Positions 32,799-41,144 of a stretch of DNA of 41,144 bases are shown piece after piece (the first letter of the stretch is position 1; the number at the start of each line of letters is the position of its first letter). A program made the position numbers and the translations under genes. The stretch lies in assembly GCA_024644745.1 (NCBI GenBank), contig JAHEHF010000020.1, forward strand, positions 1 to 41,144, written 5' to 3'. This stretch comes from Flavobacteriaceae bacterium (lineage in GTDB: Bacteria > Bacteroidota > Bacteroidia > Flavobacteriales > Flavobacteriaceae). The notes under the pieces are model-generated. The model did not search any database and had not been told where the DNA came from. It saw only the letters and a list, made by a program, of their open reading frames with translations.

Positions 32799-34565
32799 CT
32801 AATTGATTTCCAACAAAAAGGGTAATCGGGTCTGAATGCCCTTCCAGGTACCAAACTTTTTCAATTTTTGATATACCTCAAGTTGCTCTTCTCCAATTTC
32901 TTCTTTCAGGACTTGGGTTTTGACACGGCCGAAGGGACTTGAAAACAAGTCCTTGAATTCCTTTTTATAATCAGGGTAGTTTCTAACTCTGTAACTGTCT
33001 ATTTCCGCAAGATCAGCAGCAATGGCTATGGCATCATCAAGGCTGCCCAACTCATCAACCAAACCATTTGACAAGGCCTGTTTTCCAGTCCAAACCCTGC
33101 CTTGAGCAATTTGATCTACCTCTTCAAAGGTCATATTCCTTCCTTGTGCCACTTTGCTCACAAAGGTGGTATACACTCTTTCAATTCCCTCCTTGGTCAC
33201 CTCATAAAAATCATCAGACATGGGTTCAAACAGGCTGTAATCCAGGGATCTTTTGTTGGTCCCCACCTGCTCCGCATTGATCCCTATTCTTTTCGTGAAT
33301 TCATGAATATTTGGGACCATTCCAAATACACCTATACTTCCTGTTATTGTTGATGGTTCTGCAACGATCTTATCCGCATTGCAAGAGATGTAATAGCCAC
33401 CTGAGGCAGCAAGATTACCCATAGACACGACCAATGGTTTATCTTTCTTGGTGAGCTCCAGTTCCCTCCAAATGATATCAGAAGCCAAAGCGCTGCCTCC
33501 CGGCGAATTCACCCTCAGTACGATTGCCTTGACATCCTTCGCCTTTCGCGCCTTTTTCAAAGATTCAATGATCAGCTCCTGGCCAATGAAATTTTCATCT
33601 CCTTTGCCATATATGATATCACCCTGTGCATAGATCACGGCAATTTTATTTGCAGAAGTTGATCTGATCCTCCCCTTGCCTGATTTGATATAATTCTTGA
33701 TGCTTACTGAATTCAGGCTTTGACCTTCCTGCAGACCACTGAGTTTTTTTAAAATATTGACATATTCGTCCTTGTATAACTTTCCGGTTATCATCCGGTT
33801 TTCAATCGCCAAATCTGGATTTCTTGCCAACAATTCATCCGCTATATGATTGATCTCATCAGCCCCTATATTTCTGTTCTCTTCAATATCTTCAACCATT
33901 TCTGACCATATTGCATTTAAAAAAGATAGGGTCTGTTCCCTGTTCTCTTCACTCATTTCATTTGCCAAAAAGGGTTCAACGGCACTTTTGTACTTTCCAT
34001 GCCTGATGACCTCCATCTTCACACCATACTTGTCCTGAAAATCCTTAAAGTATAAAACCTCCCCTGCCAAGCCCTTAAAGTCAATCAAGCCTTCAGGATT
34101 TACGTATAAAGAATCCGCCACAGAACTCAGGTAATAGTTTTTCTGAGCATAAACATCCGCATAGGCTGTTACAAATTTTCCAGACTCCTTGAATTCAAAT
34201 AACTTATCCCTGATCTCCTGTGTCTGTGCCATACCGGCCCTGATCATCAATGACTCAATACTTATTCCCAGAATCTGATCATCATATTTTGCATTATCTA
34301 TTGCATTTATTATCGTATTCAAACCAATCTTATCCTCCTCAAGGCCCAGAATCTGTTCCAAAGGATCACTGCTTTTGGGTGCAAAATCCTTTACGGCATC
34401 TTCCAGTTTCAGTACTAGAACAGAATTTTCCTTGACGACAATCCTGTCATCTTCAACCAGACTCGAACTGATGACTGTACCGATCGCCAAAAAAACAAAG
34501 AACATGATAAAAAAAGATATCAATACTCCTAAAACTGCGGCAAGTAATTCTCTTAAAAAAGTCAT
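32799..34565 (-). CDS. sppA: Signal peptide peptidase SppA, long (67 kDa) type
   Basis: SppA is a membrane-anchored serine protease that degrades cleaved signal peptides. The 588-residue protein starts with an N-terminal membrane anchor (residues about 5-33). It carries tandem protease domains: the catalytic lysine in the first (HGKYKSAVEPF, about 185-195) and the serine nucleophile in the second (NLAASGGYYISCNADKIVAEP, about 385-405), the Ser-Lys arrangement of the long form. SIGVFGMVPNIHEFTKRIG follows as in the family. ATG 34565 is unambiguous. The gene converges with the cupin-AraC gene and diverges from folK-dNK across 180 bp, in which I see no clear consensus promoter on either strand. 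Confidence 0.95.
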   Translation of the reverse strand: MTFLRELLAAVLGVLISFFIMFFVFLAIGTVISSSLVEDDRIVVKENSVLVLKLEDAVKDFAPKSSDPLEQILGLEEDKIGLNTIINAIDNAKYDDQILGISIESLMIRAGMAQTQEIRDKLFEFKESGKFVTAYADVYAQKNYYLSSVADSLYVNPEGLIDFKGLAGEVLYFKDFQDKYGVKMEVIRHGKYKSAVEPFLANEMSEENREQTLSFLNAIWSEMVEDIEENRNIGADEINHIADELLARNPDLAIENRMITGKLYKDEYVNILKKLSGLQEGQSLNSVSIKNYIKSGKGRIRSTSANKIAVIYAQGDIIYGKGDENFIGQELIIESLKKARKAKDVKAIVLRVNSPGGSALASDIIWRELELTKKDKPLVVSMGNLAASGGYYISCNADKIVAEPSTITGSIGVFGMVPNIHEFTKRIGINAEQVGTNKRSLDYSLFEPMSDDFYEVTKEGIERVYTTFVSKVAQGRNMTFEEVDQIAQGRVWTGKQALSNGLVDELGSLDDAIAIAADLAEIDSYRVRNYPDYKKEFKDLFSSPFGRVKTQVLKEEIGEEQLEVYQKLKKFGTWKGIQTRLPFLLEIN

Positions 34566-34745
34566 TTGTTGAATTTTATTATAAGTCGTCGGTGAAGCGG
34601 TATTGTTACAAATGTTGAAAAATAATAATGAAAATGCAGGCCATTTCCACCATTGTTTTATTTTCTTTGTAATTCCTTATTTCTGCAACGAAATTTTGTC
34701 TAATATAGGATGTTTAAAATTAATTATCAATAAAATATTCCGTGT

Positions 34746-35870
34746 TTGAAAATAGTACGCAAATCTTACTTGTCTCTGGGAACCAACCTGGGTGACAAGA
34801 TTAAAAATTTACAGGAAGCCGTTGATCAGCTCAACCAGACCGTCGGACATATCACAAAAGTGTCTTCGGTGTACAAGACCAGGTCATTTGGTTTTGAGGG
34901 CCATGATTTTTACAACATGTGTATTGAAGTTTCAAGCAGCCTGAGTCCTGAAAAAATGATCCAGGCGGTTCTTTCTGTTGAAAAAAAAATGGGGCGGGAA
35001 AGGAATTCGGGCGAAGGCTATAAAAACCGTATCATCGACATTGACATTTTACTGTTTGACGATGAGGTCATTTTCTTCGATGAACTCAAAGTTCCGCATC
35101 CTGAGATGCTGAACCGCAAATTTGTGCTGGTCCCGCTCACCGAAATCGCACCGAACATTATGCATCCCATTGCGAAAAAAACGATCCTGATTTGCCTGCA
35201 GAACTGTCAGGACAACGAATCGATTGAAAAAGTTGAGGAAAAAATAAAACGTCCCATTTCCCTCGTTGAAAAATACAATTACATCGCGATCGAAGGAAAC
35301 ATTGGTTCGGGTAAAACGAGTCTGGCACACAAAATAGGAGATGATTTCAACGCAAAACTCGTTTTGGAAAGATTTGCGGACAATCCTTTTTTACCAAAAT
35401 TCTACGCAGATGAAGACCGATATGCCTTCCCCTTGGAAATGAGTTTTCTGGCTGACCGGTACCATCAGCTTACAGATGACCTGGCACAGTTCGACCTGTT
35501 CAAAAATTTTATTGTATCAGATTATTTCATCTTCAAATCACTCATCTTTGCCCAGGTAACCCTGCCGAAGGAAGAATACAGCTTGTACCGGAAGATGTTC
35601 GATATCATGTACAAGGAAATCGCCAAACCCGATGTTTATGTGTTCCTGTATCAAAATACGGATCGTCTCATCGAGAACATTAAAAAAAGAGGCAGGGCCT
35701 ATGAACAGAATATTCAGCCCGATTACCTTGACAAGATCCACAAGGGCTATCTGTCTTTTATCAAGTCACAGGAATCGCTGAACCCCCTGATCATTGACGT
35801 TTCCGAATTGGATTTTGTAAACAGTGAGAGTGATTACAGAAGTATTTTAAATACAATACTCGAATTTTAG
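34746..35870 (+). CDS. folK: Fusion of HPPK (FolK) and deoxynucleoside kinase
   Basis: The 374-residue protein joins two enzymes. Residues 1 to about 160 are 2-amino-4-hydroxy-6-hydroxymethyldihydropteridine pyrophosphokinase (YLSLGTNLGDK, then NRIIDIDILLFD at 94-105 and VPHPEMLNRKFVLVPL). It activates the pterin for folate synthesis. Residues about 175-374 are a deoxynucleoside kinase of the dCK/dGK type, with P-loop GNIGSGKTS (184-192), ERFADNPFLPKFY, ADRYHQ and a lid segment KKRGRAYEQNIQPDYLDKI. A HPPK-deoxyadenosine kinase fusion has been described in a marine flavobacterium, so the fusion is lineage-known. The start is TTG 34746; the motif SLGTNLGDK begins nine residues later, leaving no room for a later start. 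Which deoxynucleoside is preferred is not readable here. Confidence 0.93.
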   Translation: MKIVRKSYLSLGTNLGDKIKNLQEAVDQLNQTVGHITKVSSVYKTRSFGFEGHDFYNMCIEVSSSLSPEKMIQAVLSVEKKMGRERNSGEGYKNRIIDIDILLFDDEVIFFDELKVPHPEMLNRKFVLVPLTEIAPNIMHPIAKKTILICLQNCQDNESIEKVEEKIKRPISLVEKYNYIAIEGNIGSGKTSLAHKIGDDFNAKLVLERFADNPFLPKFYADEDRYAFPLEMSFLADRYHQLTDDLAQFDLFKNFIVSDYFIFKSLIFAQVTLPKEEYSLYRKMFDIMYKEIAKPDVYVFLYQNTDRLIENIKKRGRAYEQNIQPDYLDKIHKGYLSFIKSQESLNPLIIDVSELDFVNSESDYRSILNTILEF

Positions 35871-35927
35871 TGAACCCTAAAGGAATTGTGCCTTCAATAA
35901 AAGGATTTAAAATTAAGCCCTGAAGGA

Positions 35928-36266
35928 TCATTGCCTCTTGATACCCATCTTTTCGGCATAGTAGTCACAAAAATCCCGCATGGTGGCGCTCATTTTATCG
36001 TCACCCGTAGCCATTTCAAATGTTTCGGCCATCGAAGTCAAAGTCTGATGAAAAAATTGTATCATCTCATTGACCGGCATTTCTTTGGTCCACAGGTTAA
36101 TTTTATAGGTGTCCTTATTGTTGGAATCCCATACCGATAAAAGCAGGGCCTTACTTTCCATGTCACTGATATTACCGTCGTCTGCCGACCATGATAATGC
36201 TTCAGGAACCCTGTTTTCATCCAACCCCACTTTGATATTTATTTCCGAACTGTGTTTTATTGCCAT
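35928..36266 (-). CDS. gldC: Gliding motility protein GldC
   Basis: The 112-residue protein matches GldC over its length (HSSEINIKVGLDENRVPEALSWSADDG, then SVWDSNNKDTYKINLWTKEMPVNEM). It is a small soluble protein required for efficient gliding in Flavobacterium; its molecular job is unknown. No signal peptide is present, so it is probably cytoplasmic. It follows gldB on the same strand after 53 bases, and the gldB-gldC pair beside nadE is a well-known flavobacterial arrangement. ATG 36266 is the clear start. It converges with folK-dNK across 57 bases with no obvious terminator. Confidence 0.95.
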   Translation of the reverse strand: MAIKHSSEINIKVGLDENRVPEALSWSADDGNISDMESKALLLSVWDSNNKDTYKINLWTKEMPVNEMIQFFHQTLTSMAETFEMATGDDKMSATMRDFCDYYAEKMGIKRQ

Positions 36267-36319
36267 GGTTTATTTTTTAGAATCACCCAGGATGAGTGAA
36301 TTTTTATTTATCTGATACC

Positions 36320-37288
36320 CTACTTCTTTTTGGGTTTGTATTTTGACCTTTTAAAGATCTCTTCATTATCTGTAGTGATCATTTCCTGTATGGACATATC
36401 ATTGTTTTGCATAAAGGCATCGACAATTCTCCACCCGAACCAGGCCCCTATCCTACCTGGAGAATCTTTGTCAACCTCCAGGTAAAATTTAGAAAACGGT
36501 GCATCAGCGATAAACCTGTCATTCAGACCTGGATCATTGGAATACAACATTTCATTTTGAATAAAATACTTCCATATATCAGCCTCGCTGATTTCGGCCC
36601 ATCTGTATTGTTCCGGAGTGTAACCCATGATCTCGTTCTTTGATTTTCTGGGCAGAAAAGATTCCATCAGCTTGAATTTCTTACCCTGCTGGATCATCTT
36701 TGCAACATATGAATTGCTTTGAGGTACTCTGAGCACCGGCAAAGCAAATTGTTCAGCCACGTCAACGACAAGATGCTCTCTTGTGAAATTTTGTTTGATG
36801 TAATCCGGGTAGTCCTGATACACCTCGTGACCCTCACCCAAATAAACATCCAGCGAGACAAACAACAAGCTATCCGCATAAATGACCCGATGATCATAAT
36901 CAACGTTGTTCAGGATGGTCAAAACCCTGGGCTCAACAAAATTGGGAAAATAATATTTGACGTGTTTGAACAAATCGGTCAACTCCTTTTGTTCTCTGGT
37001 AAAATCAGGAAATTCCTTTTGCGTGGCTTCATAAAGAAACAACTCATCCTCATCTTTCAATTTTGCGATCCATACAGAATCGGTTTCCGAAGGAGGAAAC
37101 AAATAAGAATAAGACATTTTAAGTGATGGCAGATCATCGGGCGAGGCACCATAAAATTCCTGTTCAAAACGAACGACATCAGTATTCACTTCAATACCCG
37201 ATACATCCACTTCATTATTTTTTTCCTTGGAACATGCCAGCCCTGTCATGAGCAGCAGCATAAGGCCAAAATGTTTGATAAAAGTCAT
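36320..37288 (-). CDS. gldB: Gliding motility lipoprotein GldB
   Basis: The 322-residue protein has a lipoprotein signal peptide (MTFIKHFGLMLLLMTGLAC) with the lipidated cysteine at residue 19. The family body includes VVRFEQEFYGASPDDLPSLKMSYSYLFPP, VDYDHRVIYADSLLFVSLDVYLGEGHEVYQDYP and AGAWFGWRIV-like GRIGAWFGWRIVDAF near the C-terminus. GldB is essential for gliding in Flavobacterium johnsoniae and contributes to the motility/secretion machinery in the envelope. A DUF2268-like protease-related fold has been suggested for such proteins, but no zinc-binding HExxH motif is visible here. It diverges from nadE and is upstream of gldC. Confidence 0.95.
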   Translation of the reverse strand: MTFIKHFGLMLLLMTGLACSKEKNNEVDVSGIEVNTDVVRFEQEFYGASPDDLPSLKMSYSYLFPPSETDSVWIAKLKDEDELFLYEATQKEFPDFTREQKELTDLFKHVKYYFPNFVEPRVLTILNNVDYDHRVIYADSLLFVSLDVYLGEGHEVYQDYPDYIKQNFTREHLVVDVAEQFALPVLRVPQSNSYVAKMIQQGKKFKLMESFLPRKSKNEIMGYTPEQYRWAEISEADIWKYFIQNEMLYSNDPGLNDRFIADAPFSKFYLEVDKDSPGRIGAWFGWRIVDAFMQNNDMSIQEMITTDNEEIFKRSKYKPKKK

Positions 37289-37316
37289 TTAAAAAAGATT
37301 TGCCAATAAAAATTAA

Positions 37317-37324
37317 TATTTTTG
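37317..37324 (+). promoter_or_regulatory. Bacteroidota -7 box for nadE
   Basis: TATTTTTG matches TAnnTTTG exactly and lies 32 bases before ATG 37357, in the 68-bp divergent gap with gldB. A TTG at 37300-37302 is only 14 bases upstream, too close for a standard -33. Confidence 0.5.
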
Positions 37325-37356
37325 TGCCTCGCAAAACTAATAAATACTTATCAATA

Positions 37357-38148
37357 ATGAATGCTGAAAAAGTAACAAATCACATTGTGAAATGGTTAAA
37401 GGAATATGCCTTAAATGCAGGGGTGCGAGGATTTGTCGTTGGTATATCCGGAGGGATCGATTCTGCCGTCACTTCAACTTTATGCGCCAGAACGGGTCTG
37501 GAAGTATTATGCCTTGAGATGCCAATTCATCAGGCCGATTCGCAGGTAAGCCGCGCCTTAAATCATATTGACTGGCTGAAAAGGAAGTATCCGAAGGTCT
37601 CACTGACCCAAGTGAACATCAGCCCCGTATTTGACGCCTTGATCAGGGCGCTGCCGGCTGTGAAAAATGAAGAAGAAAGATTTATGTCACTTGCGAACAC
37701 ACGCGCCAGGTTAAGAATGACCACCTTATATTATTTTGCGGCCCTTGAAAAATTACTGGTGGCAGGAACCGGTAACAAAGTTGAGGACTTCGGGGTTGGC
37801 TTTTTCACCAAATACGGTGATGGAGGGGTAGATCTGAGCCCTATAGCGGATCTCATGAAAAGCGAAGTTTACGAATTGGCTCATTTTTTGGGCGTCAATG
37901 AGGAAATCATCCAGGCAGCTCCGACTGACGGGCTCTGGGGAGATGACCGAACGGATGAAGACCAGATCGGGGCGAGTTATGATGAACTGGAATGGGCTAT
38001 GGATCAAATAGCGCTTGGATACCATGAGGATGATTTTGACAAGCGGCAGAAAGAAGTACTTCAGATCTACAGCAAGTTGCACAGGGCCAACCAACATAAG
38101 ATGCAACCCATACCTGTATGCGAAATAGCAGATGATCTGAAAAGCTAA
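37357..38148 (+). CDS. nadE: NH3-dependent NAD+ synthetase
   Basis: The 263-residue protein makes NAD from nicotinic acid adenine dinucleotide, ATP and ammonia. The ATP-binding PP-loop GISGGIDSAVTS (about 30-41) is present. The downstream motifs GTGNKVEDFGVGFFTKYGDGGVDLSPIADLMKSEVY and PTDGLWGDDRTDEDQIGASYDELE match the family. No N-terminal nitrilase (glutaminase) domain exists, so it should use free ammonia. ATG 37357 starts the conserved NAEKVTNHIVKWLKEY helix; an in-frame TTG at 37300 lies upstream of the promoter box. It is divergent from gldB and ends overlapping the stop of dnaG. Confidence 0.96.
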   Translation: MNAEKVTNHIVKWLKEYALNAGVRGFVVGISGGIDSAVTSTLCARTGLEVLCLEMPIHQADSQVSRALNHIDWLKRKYPKVSLTQVNISPVFDALIRALPAVKNEEERFMSLANTRARLRMTTLYYFAALEKLLVAGTGNKVEDFGVGFFTKYGDGGVDLSPIADLMKSEVYELAHFLGVNEEIIQAAPTDGLWGDDRTDEDQIGASYDELEWAMDQIALGYHEDDFDKRQKEVLQIYSKLHRANQHKMQPIPVCEIADDLKS

Positions 38149-40118
38149 AGTACCCGGTTGAGTTTTTCAAAAAGCAGCTGCTTAAGGGCAGTATAATCTC
38201 TGATAGATTCCAGGGTTTCCTGGTTGTCCGTGAGATCAACTGCAGCGGTTTCAGGTTCCTTCAGTTCAGACTTGAGAACGTGTATCTTTTCTGCGATGAG
38301 CAACCGTCTTAGATTATACAGGACATCCATAACCAGCTTCGGCAGATAGTTCTCCTTGTTTTTCACATAGATATTATGTTTTTCCCAGTCACTTAAGCTG
38401 TATTTTTCCTCTTCCATTAAGATGTCGGTTACGGCTGCAGATATTTCCTGATCTTCGTGATTCGTGAAAAGATCGGCACTGATATGTTGCTCCTGATTCA
38501 AAAGATGGATCATTTCATAATAGATCTTCAGGAAAACGGGATTTGTAAATTCAATTTCATCTTCCTGCAGATGCATATAAATTTCTTTGCATACGGCATT
38601 TGAATATTGAGCCTTCACTATTTTTTTCCTTCCATCTTCATCAGTTTCTGACGTGAAGTCAATGAAATCGACTTCTTCATTTCCATAAAGCAGCAAAATT
38701 TCTATGATCTTTTTTTCCATTTGAAAGAGCTGATCAATCTTTTCAGCTTTTTTGATTTCCTTTTTGACGCCCGTAAAAGGGGTCTTTGCCCTGGCCTGCT
38801 GCCTTACTTCCCTGTTGCCTCTCTTGAGGATCTGGGACAATTCATTAAAAAGAACACTTTCTGAAATATTCATGATTCGGGCACATTCCTGTACATAAAT
38901 CTCTTTTTGAATGTTGTTGGGAATTTTTGCAATGCTCGCCACGATATCCCGGGTCAGTTCTGCTCTTTTGATGGGATCATTGCTCGCCTCCTCCAGGAGA
39001 AGTGAGGTTTTGAACTGGATAAAATCCTGTGACTTTTCTTTAAGGTATGCGTCAATTTCCTCAAAGGACTTCGACCTGGCAAAACTATCCGGGTCATCAC
39101 CTTCAGGAAATGCCACAACCTTGACATTGAGACCCTGTTCAAGAATAAGGTCTATGCCCCTTATGGAAGCCCTTATACCAGCAGCATCCCCGTCAAACAA
39201 AACGGTAACATTATTCGTCAAACGGTTGATCAATCTTATTTGATCCGCGGTAAGCGCAGTTCCCGATGAGGCTACGACATTCTCAACACCCGCCTGAGAC
39301 ATTGAAATAACGTCAGTATATCCTTCAACCAGGTAACAATTGTCCTCTTTGGCAATGCTTTGTTTGGCCTGATACAGACCATAAAGAATTTTGCTTTTAT
39401 GATAAATAAGGCTCTCCGGTGAATTCAGATATTTGGCAGCCTTTTTATCTGAACCCAGAATCCTTCCTCCAAATCCCAGTATTCTTCCACTCATGCTGTG
39501 GATTGGAAATATCACTCGGCCCTTAAAGCGATCAAACTTTTTGTTCTCCCTTACAATGGTGAGTCCGGTCTTATCTAAAAAATCAATTTCATATTTCTTG
39601 CTTTCAGCCTCATCTGTAAAGGCGGTCCATTCATCCAGCGCATAACCAAGTTCAAATTTCTTAATGGTTTCATCGCTGAACCCTCTTTCCCTGAAATAAC
39701 TCAACCCGATGGCCTTTCCCTTTTCGGAGTTCCATAAAATATCAGCGAAATAGCTCTTGGCGAATTCAGAAACAAGAAACATGCTTTCTCTTTCGTCAGA
39801 CTTCTGTTTCTCTTCATAGGACTGTTGTGTCTCCTCAATCTCAATTTGATATTTCTTGGCCAGATATCTGATGGCCTCCGGATAAGAATAATGTTCGTGT
39901 TCCATCAAAAAGGTAATGGCATTACCTCCCTTTCCGGTACTAAAATCTTTCCAGATCTGCTTGACCGGAGACACCATGAATGAAGGTGTTTTTTCATCTG
40001 TGAACGGACTCAGCCCTTTGAAATTGGCCCCGGCTTTTTTAAGGTTGACAAAATCACCGATGACCTCCTCTACCCGGGCAGCTTCAAACACATTGTCAAT
40101 GGTATCTTTTGAGATCAT
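38145..40118 (-). CDS. dnaG: DNA primase with ligand-less zinc-binding domain
   Basis: DnaG makes RNA primers at the replication fork. The 657-residue protein has the CHC2-type N-terminal domain, the catalytic core and TOPRIM region (CYLVEGYTDVISMSQAGVENVVASSG, then LFDGDAAGIRASIRG and GDDPDSFAR), and a C-terminal helicase-interaction domain. In the N-terminal domain the four usual zinc ligands are all replaced: Ser37, Thr40, Asp58 and Thr61 occupy the places of Cys, His, Cys and Cys (GLSPFTDEKTPSF, WKDFSTGKGG). The surrounding fold residues are kept. I recall this as a trait of flavobacterial primases. ATG 40118 is clear. A weak box TATCTTTA (minus strand, 40148-40141) lies upstream, and clpX is upstream across a terminator. 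Confidence 0.95.
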   Translation of the reverse strand: MISKDTIDNVFEAARVEEVIGDFVNLKKAGANFKGLSPFTDEKTPSFMVSPVKQIWKDFSTGKGGNAITFLMEHEHYSYPEAIRYLAKKYQIEIEETQQSYEEKQKSDERESMFLVSEFAKSYFADILWNSEKGKAIGLSYFRERGFSDETIKKFELGYALDEWTAFTDEAESKKYEIDFLDKTGLTIVRENKKFDRFKGRVIFPIHSMSGRILGFGGRILGSDKKAAKYLNSPESLIYHKSKILYGLYQAKQSIAKEDNCYLVEGYTDVISMSQAGVENVVASSGTALTADQIRLINRLTNNVTVLFDGDAAGIRASIRGIDLILEQGLNVKVVAFPEGDDPDSFARSKSFEEIDAYLKEKSQDFIQFKTSLLLEEASNDPIKRAELTRDIVASIAKIPNNIQKEIYVQECARIMNISESVLFNELSQILKRGNREVRQQARAKTPFTGVKKEIKKAEKIDQLFQMEKKIIEILLLYGNEEVDFIDFTSETDEDGRKKIVKAQYSNAVCKEIYMHLQEDEIEFTNPVFLKIYYEMIHLLNQEQHISADLFTNHEDQEISAAVTDILMEEEKYSLSDWEKHNIYVKNKENYLPKLVMDVLYNLRRLLIAEKIHVLKSELKEPETAAVDLTDNQETLESIRDYTALKQLLFEKLNRVL

Positions 40119-40148
40119 CTAATCCTTAAAAATTTCTGCTATAAAGAT

Positions 40149-40180
40149 AAAAAAACTGTCAGTTTGTGACAGTTTTTTTA
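40149..40180 (-). terminator. Intrinsic terminator of clpX
   Basis: CTGTCA (40056-type stem at 40156-40161) pairs with TGACAG (40167-40172) around loop GTTTG, extended by six A-T pairs on the flanks. On the minus strand it ends in seven Ts, about 20 bases beyond the clpX stop. The T-rich plus side makes it bidirectional in form. Confidence 0.9.
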
Positions 40181-40200
40181 TTTTGAATTTGAAACAGTAT

Positions 40201-41144
40201 CTATGATACGGCCTTCAGCTTCTTAATTGTTGACTTGGAAATTTTTCCCTGGGCGTATTTCTTGGTAACCCTTAAACTGGTTTCTTCAGACCCTGGCATT
40301 TCAAACATGGCATCAGTGAGAATTTCCTCACATAAGGACCTCAATCCTCTTGCCCCAAGTTTGTATTCCACTGCCTTTTCAACAATGAAATCCAGTGCCT
40401 TTTCATCGATCTTAAAATCAATGCCATCCATTTCGAAAAGTCTGGTATATTGTTTTATGATCGCATTTTTTGGTTCTGTCAAAATTGACCTCAGGGTTTC
40501 CTTATCTAAAGGCCGCATAAAAGTGAGTGCAGGCAACCTTCCTATGATCTCAGGGATCAAACCAAAACTTTTCAGGTCACTCGGAATGATATACTGCAAC
40601 AGGTTTTCTTCATCAATCTTATCATCAGAGATCGAAGCACTATATCCCACCGCCTGCATGTTCAGCCTTTTGCTGATCACCTTGTCGATGCCGCTAAAGG
40701 CACCACCAGCTATAAACAGAATATTCCTTGTATCCACCTCGACAAATTTTTGGTCAGGGTGTTTTCTTCCACCCTTTGGAGGAACATTGACAACGGTTCC
40801 TTCGAGCAATTTAAGCAAGGCCTGTTGCACGCCTTCACCTGATACGTCTCTCGTAATGGAAGGATTATCACTTTTACGGGCAATCTTATCGATTTCATCG
40901 ATAAATACAATTCCGCGTTCAGCTTTGTCCACCTTATAATCGGCAGCCTGAAGAAGGCGTGTTAAAATAGTTTCAACGTCTTCGCCAACATACCCTGCCT
41001 CAGTCAGTACCGTCGCATCAACTATGGCAAACGGAACATCAAGCATCTTTGCAATTGTTTTTGCGATCAAGGTTTTACCAGTCCCTGTTTCTCCAACCAA
41101 AACAATGTTACTCTTCTCTATCTCAATATCATCATCTTTTGATG
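40201..41144 (-). CDS. clpX: ATP-dependent Clp protease ATP-binding subunit ClpX, C-terminal part (cut by window edge)
   Basis: The frame is open to the window edge, so the N-terminal zinc-binding domain and the true start lie outside; about 314 residues are visible. ClpX unfolds proteins for ClpP. The visible AAA+ elements are Walker A (GETGTGKT), Walker B ([11 protein letters not shown]), [31 protein letters not shown] with the pore-loop region, [14 protein letters not shown], and the sensor-2 segment [13 protein letters not shown]. The short C-terminal tail is [14 protein letters not shown]. It is upstream of dnaG on the same strand but separated by a strong terminator. clpP is not in the window. 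Confidence 0.96.
   Translation of the reverse strand, partial: SKDDDIEIEKSNIVLVGETGTGKTLIAKTIAKMLDVPFAIVDATVLTEAGYVGEDVETILTRLLQAADYKVDKAERGIVFIDEIDKIARKSDNPSITRDVSGEGVQQALLKLLEGTVVNVPPKGGRKHPDQKFVEVDTRNILFIAGGAFSGIDKVISKRLNMQAVGYSASISDDKIDEENLLQYIIPSDLKSFGLIPEIIGRLPALTFMRPLDKETLRSILTEPKNAIIKQYTRLFEMDGIDFKIDEKALDFIVEKAVEYKLGARGLRSLCEEILTDAMFEMPGSEETSLRVTKKYAQGKISKSTIKKLKAVS

Noticed and set aside
37300-37356. Upstream TTG start for nadE
   Set aside because: The TTG precedes the promoter box at 37317-37324, and the added residues do not resemble NadE.
40235-40939. Long plus-strand open frame opposite clpX
   Set aside because: It is the antisense of a strongly conserved AAA+ gene and its translation shows no recognisable domain.
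1-41144. Mobile element, prophage, CRISPR or RNA gene
   Set aside because: No transposase, integrase, regular repeat array or tRNA/rRNA-like segment was found; gene order looks like conserved chromosome.

Overview
The window looks like chromosomal core DNA from a gliding, aerobic member of the Bacteroidota, most likely family Flavobacteriaceae. Four things point there: the type IX secretion/gliding genes sprA, gldB and gldC; the lineage-typical orders ruvA-sprA-gcvH-vanZ and gldC-gldB/nadE; repeated promoter boxes of the Bacteroidota form TAnnTTTG; and a HPPK-deoxynucleoside kinase fusion of a kind reported in marine flavobacteria. No rRNA, tRNA, insertion sequence, prophage or CRISPR array was seen. 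No stretch over about 225 bp lacks a gene. All assignments come from reading translated sequence and recalling families; no database search was run.

Layout. Positions 1-4743 (+): the 3' end of ruvB, a three-domain AraC-type regulator, queG and maeB. Positions 4901-14088 (+): ruvA, the giant SprA outer-membrane translocon, gcvH, a VanZ-like membrane protein and a TonB-type energy transducer, closed by a clear terminator. Positions 14242-18089 (+): an operon of deoC, a full-length aldehyde dehydrogenase, a truncated pseudo-aldehyde dehydrogenase (together resembling a split ALDH16) and a WlbB-type sugar N-acetyltransferase. Position 18154 onward: a RemB/Wzi-like barrel protein (+), then a convergent DUF5686-type outer-membrane protein, an AraC regulator and pdhB (all -). 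Positions 25061-30000 (+): etfB, etfA, a bifunctional nuclease, a concentrative nucleoside transporter and thyA. Positions 29986-31070 (+): two small proteins and folA. Then a secreted hypothetical (-), an AraC regulator (+), sppA (-), folK-dNK (+), gldC and gldB (-), nadE (+), dnaG (-) and the 3' part of clpX (-).

How the genes work together. Deoxynucleosides can enter through the nucleoside transporter. They can be salvaged by the deoxynucleoside kinase domain, or their deoxyribose-5-phosphate can be split by DeoC with the aldehyde product oxidised by the dehydrogenase pair. ThyA and FolA form the dTMP/tetrahydrofolate cycle, and FolK feeds the same pool. SprA, GldB, GldC and the RemB-like protein belong to surface motility and type IX secretion. 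PdhB, EtfAB, MaeB and NadE belong to central and redox metabolism.

Points most worth a second look: the split ALDH16-like pair beside deoC; a DnaG whose zinc-ribbon ligands are all replaced; the DUF4242-cyclase-like-AraC fusion; a TonB-C-like domain at the front of an outer-membrane barrel protein; and candidate operators (an 18-bp palindrome before etfB, helical-phase direct repeats before an araC gene).
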